From Bacterioplanes sp965233665 (lineage in GTDB: Bacteria > Pseudomonadota > Gammaproteobacteria > Pseudomonadales > Oceanobacteraceae), in assembly GCA_965233665.1 (NCBI GenBank), contig CBDDTG010000027.1, positions 1 to 64,000 of the forward strand: a stretch of DNA of 64,000 nt. Reading direction: 5' to 3'. This document shows positions 62,422 through 64,000 of this stretch, piece after piece. Under the pieces are notes generated by a model that did not search any database, was not told the origin of the DNA, and was given only the letters and a program-made list of their open reading frames with translations. A program made the position numbers and the translations under genes. Each line of letters opens with the position of its first letter. The first letter of the stretch is position 1.

Positions 62422-63139
62422 TGCTGGCAATAGCCGGATAAAGTGGCGCTGGCAAGGACAAACCCACAGCTGCGGCTATGACGACTTTGCACAGCAAATC
62501 TGGCCAGATGCAGAGCATGCGCTGCTGGCCAGCGTGCGCGAAGTCGCTGAGCTGGAGCAATGGCTGCGCTCGCGGTATCGGCACTTTCAAGCCTTGCATG
62601 CGCCGTGTTTAAACTACCCGGGCTTTGTGCACTGCTACGATAAACCGCAGCGCTTGGGGGTGGACCGCTGGCTGGCCATGCTGGGCGCGGCAGCCATGGA
62701 GTCACCCCTTGAGCCTGATATAGAGCAACAGTGGCTCGTGGTGGATGCCGGTACCGCCTTAACCGTGGATTTATTGCAGCAGCAAGATGACACGTTGCAG
62801 CACTTGGGAGGCTACATTGTGCCGGGCATACAGTTAGCCCAGCGCGCACTTTTCTCGAGTACCGAACGGGTGCGGCATTACACAGATGAGGCGCCGGCCA
62901 CGGATTTTTCCCCCGGAACCGATACACTAGGCTGTGTGTCCGCTGGTATTCGCTGCCAGCAGTTAGCGTTAGTGGATTTCCTGTGTCGCCAGCATCCAGC
63001 GGCGAGGCTGCTAATTACCGGCGGTGACGGGCAATGGCTGGCACAAGCAAAGGGATGCCGCTATGTGGCGGATCTGGTTTTTGATGGTATGGAACAATTA
63101 TGCGCTGGATCTTTTTTCTCCTGGTGTTCGGCAACCTGA
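62402..63139 (+). CDS. coaX: Type III pantothenate kinase
   Basis: The 245-residue protein has a GTG start inside birA. It has the acetate-kinase-like fold motifs I-D-A-G-N-S-R-I-K-W at the start and V-V-D-A-G-T-A-L-T-V-D near residue 115, then G-G-Y-I-V-P-G and T-G-G-D-G near the end. It catalyses the first step of coenzyme A synthesis without CoA feedback. The SPOR gene overlaps it by 40 bp. Confidence 0.95.
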   Translation: MSVLLIDAGNSRIKWRWQGQTHSCGYDDFAQQIWPDAEHALLASVREVAELEQWLRSRYRHFQALHAPCLNYPGFVHCYDKPQRLGVDRWLAMLGAAAMESPLEPDIEQQWLVVDAGTALTVDLLQQQDDTLQHLGGYIVPGIQLAQRALFSSTERVRHYTDEAPATDFSPGTDTLGCVSAGIRCQQLALVDFLCRQHPAARLLITGGDGQWLAQAKGCRYVADLVFDGMEQLCAGSFFSWCSAT

Positions 63140-63768
63140 TATTGCTGGCTTATTTTTGGCAACAACAGCCAGCCGCCTCGGCACCGGCGGTACATGAGCT
63201 CAAAGTGCCAAGTGCAGACCAGCGCCTGCGCTTAGTGACAGAAGCCCGAGCCGTATTGTCGCCACGGGCGCAGGCCGCGCTGCCGGTTAAACCTAAGCCG
63301 CGCTTGTGCCAAGTGGCAGGGCCTTTCAGTGAGCAACAATTGTTGCAAGACGCGCAGGCGCGGGCGACGGCGTTAGGCATTCGCTCACGAGTGAAGCGCA
63401 TTCAGGCACAAACGAATACGCCGCGCGAATACTGGGTGCACGTTCCGCCGCGCTCCAGTCGTGAAGAAGCGCGAAAAATACTGCGCCAGTTGCAGGCGCA
63501 GCGCATCGACAGCTACATCATTGGCCAGGGTGATTTAGCCGATGGCGTGTCGCTTGGACTATTTCGCAATCAAAGCTCCGCCGAAAACCTGCAGGCGCAG
63601 GTTAAAGAGATGGGCATTGCGGTGGCCATTCGGGTGGTATCAGAAAGCGAGCAAGAGCTGTGGCTGGAGTTAGAGGGCAAAGATTTGGCCCCGGATTTAC
63701 TGCAGCGCATCAGCGCCGGAATGGATGCCGTTCGCTGGCAGCAACTGGCCTGCTCATCTGCTCAATGA
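63100..63768 (+). CDS. SPOR domain-containing protein
   Basis: The 222-residue protein has one N-terminal TM helix (residues 3-22), a linker rich in Pro and Ala, and an SPOR-like region (about 70-145, Y-W-V-H-V-P-P-R-S-S-R-E-E-A-R) that binds denuded glycan strands at the division septum. Its start lies 40 bp inside coaX. A second divergent SPOR-like part follows (L-F-x-x-Q-x-x-A). Probably division-associated; no partner identified. Confidence 0.82.
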   Translation: MRWIFFLLVFGNLILLAYFWQQQPAASAPAVHELKVPSADQRLRLVTEARAVLSPRAQAALPVKPKPRLCQVAGPFSEQQLLQDAQARATALGIRSRVKRIQAQTNTPREYWVHVPPRSSREEARKILRQLQAQRIDSYIIGQGDLADGVSLGLFRNQSSAENLQAQVKEMGIAVAIRVVSESEQELWLELEGKDLAPDLLQRISAGMDAVRWQQLACSSAQ

Positions 63769-63820
63769 TGTGCGCGGAGACAGAAAACTCGCTAAGCCAA
63801 TAAAAAATAAGAAAAAAATG

Positions 63821-63849
63821 TTGACAGCTCCCGAGGTGGTCGACATAAT
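63821..63849 (+). promoter_or_regulatory. Sigma-70 promoter of tRNA-Tyr
   Basis: TTGACA (63821-63826) and CATAAT (63844-63849) are 17 bp apart, then a GC-rich discriminator (GCGCGCC), typical of stringently controlled stable RNA genes. The tRNA starts 13 nt after the -10. Confidence 0.85.
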
Positions 63850-63861
63850 GCGCGCCAGTTC

Positions 63862-63945
63862 GGTGGGGTTCCCGAGCGGCCAAAGGGATCAGACTGTAAA
63901 TCTGACGCGAAAGCTTCGCTGGTTCGAATCCAGCCCCCACCACCA
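63862..63945 (+). tRNA. tRNA-Tyr (anticodon GTA)
   Basis: Acceptor arms GGTGGGG (63862-63868) and CCCCACC (63935-63941) pair fully, followed by discriminator A and encoded CCA (63943-63945). The D-arm, the anticodon loop with GTA at 63896-63898, a long class II variable arm and a T-loop GGTTCGAATCC are all evident. The long variable arm plus GTA identifies tyrosine. Other tRNAs could follow beyond the window. Confidence 0.96.
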
Positions 63946-64000
63946 CTATTTAAAGCAATGATCGGAATCGTTGCTGGAGCAGCCAGGTAGGCAAGAGCCA

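Noticed and set aside
1..64000. CRISPR array, prophage or integron
   Set aside because: No regularly spaced repeats, cas, integrase or phage structural genes are visible on either strand.

Overview
The window reads as a chromosomal segment from a free-living, probably marine gammaproteobacterium, most likely of the Oceanospirillales type. The evidence is the gene families (LPS O-polysaccharide genes, TonB-dependent receptor, SPOR protein, the birA-coaX-SPOR-tRNA-Tyr arrangement) and moderate-GC coding style. I name no genus because no marker gene here allows it. There is no phage, plasmid backbone, CRISPR array or intact transposase; the only mobile trace is a ~245-bp MITE-like element with 18-bp terminal inverted repeats.

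Left part (1-20 kb), metabolism and envelope functions. The region opens with a partial dienelactone-hydrolase-like gene and a GlxA-type regulator. A compact surface-protease locus follows: a secreted S8 peptidase ending in a JDVT-type C-terminal sorting tail, a translationally coupled small lipoprotein resembling the protease's own propeptide, and a convergent CPBP-family intramembrane protease matching the MrtJ type. Next come a PPC-like lipoprotein, an ethanolamine module (permease, eutC, eutB) with a divergent EutR-like AraC regulator and two 21-bp-spaced operator-like repeats, and a Gdt1-family manganese exporter behind a yybP-ykoY Mn riboswitch. The rest holds a Cache-domain chemoreceptor, a Na/Pi-PhoU transporter with a small coiled-coil partner, an outer-membrane protein, and a coupled DUF2252/PhoD-like phosphatase pair.

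Central part (20-53 kb), one large cell-surface region. manC, gmd and rmd make GDP-mannose and then GDP-6-deoxy sugar (predicted GDP-D-rhamnose). Wzm/Wzt and a methyltransferase that probably caps chains form an ABC-dependent O-polysaccharide exporter with several GT4 glycosyltransferases. A complete type I secretion system (ABC, HlyD, TolC) and two small DUF6447-like genes lie beside it. About 12 kb on is an abundant-looking, cysteine-free, acidic 1045-residue protein with an N-terminal DUF4214 and RTX repeats, followed by a SapC homologue, which suggests an S-layer or surface-layer protein exported by the type I system. A DUF4214-like stretch also sits in the polysaccharide methyltransferase, hinting that this domain links protein layer and glycan. 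A second sugar set follows: a GT-C-like membrane protein, a WbpM-like 4,6-dehydratase, a polyprenol-sugar synthase-like GT2, a flippase-like protein, GT4, GT2, and a fusion of a sugar reductase/epimerase to an initiating phosphoglycosyl transferase.

Right part (52-64 kb). A 2OG-Fe(II) oxygenase and a CLCA_X zincin-like protein precede a 427-bp non-coding stretch with two DnaA-box-containing palindromes. Then come an adenosine-kinase-like PfkB protein and a two-TM potassium channel with RCK domain. A zinc-uptake locus has a lipidated AztD-like metallochaperone, a ZnuD-like receptor, and a large Zur-like palindrome beside the receptor start codon, shared with a divergent PepSY-TM gene. Overlapping birA, coaX and a SPOR gene lead into tRNA-Tyr(GTA) with a near-consensus sigma-70 promoter.
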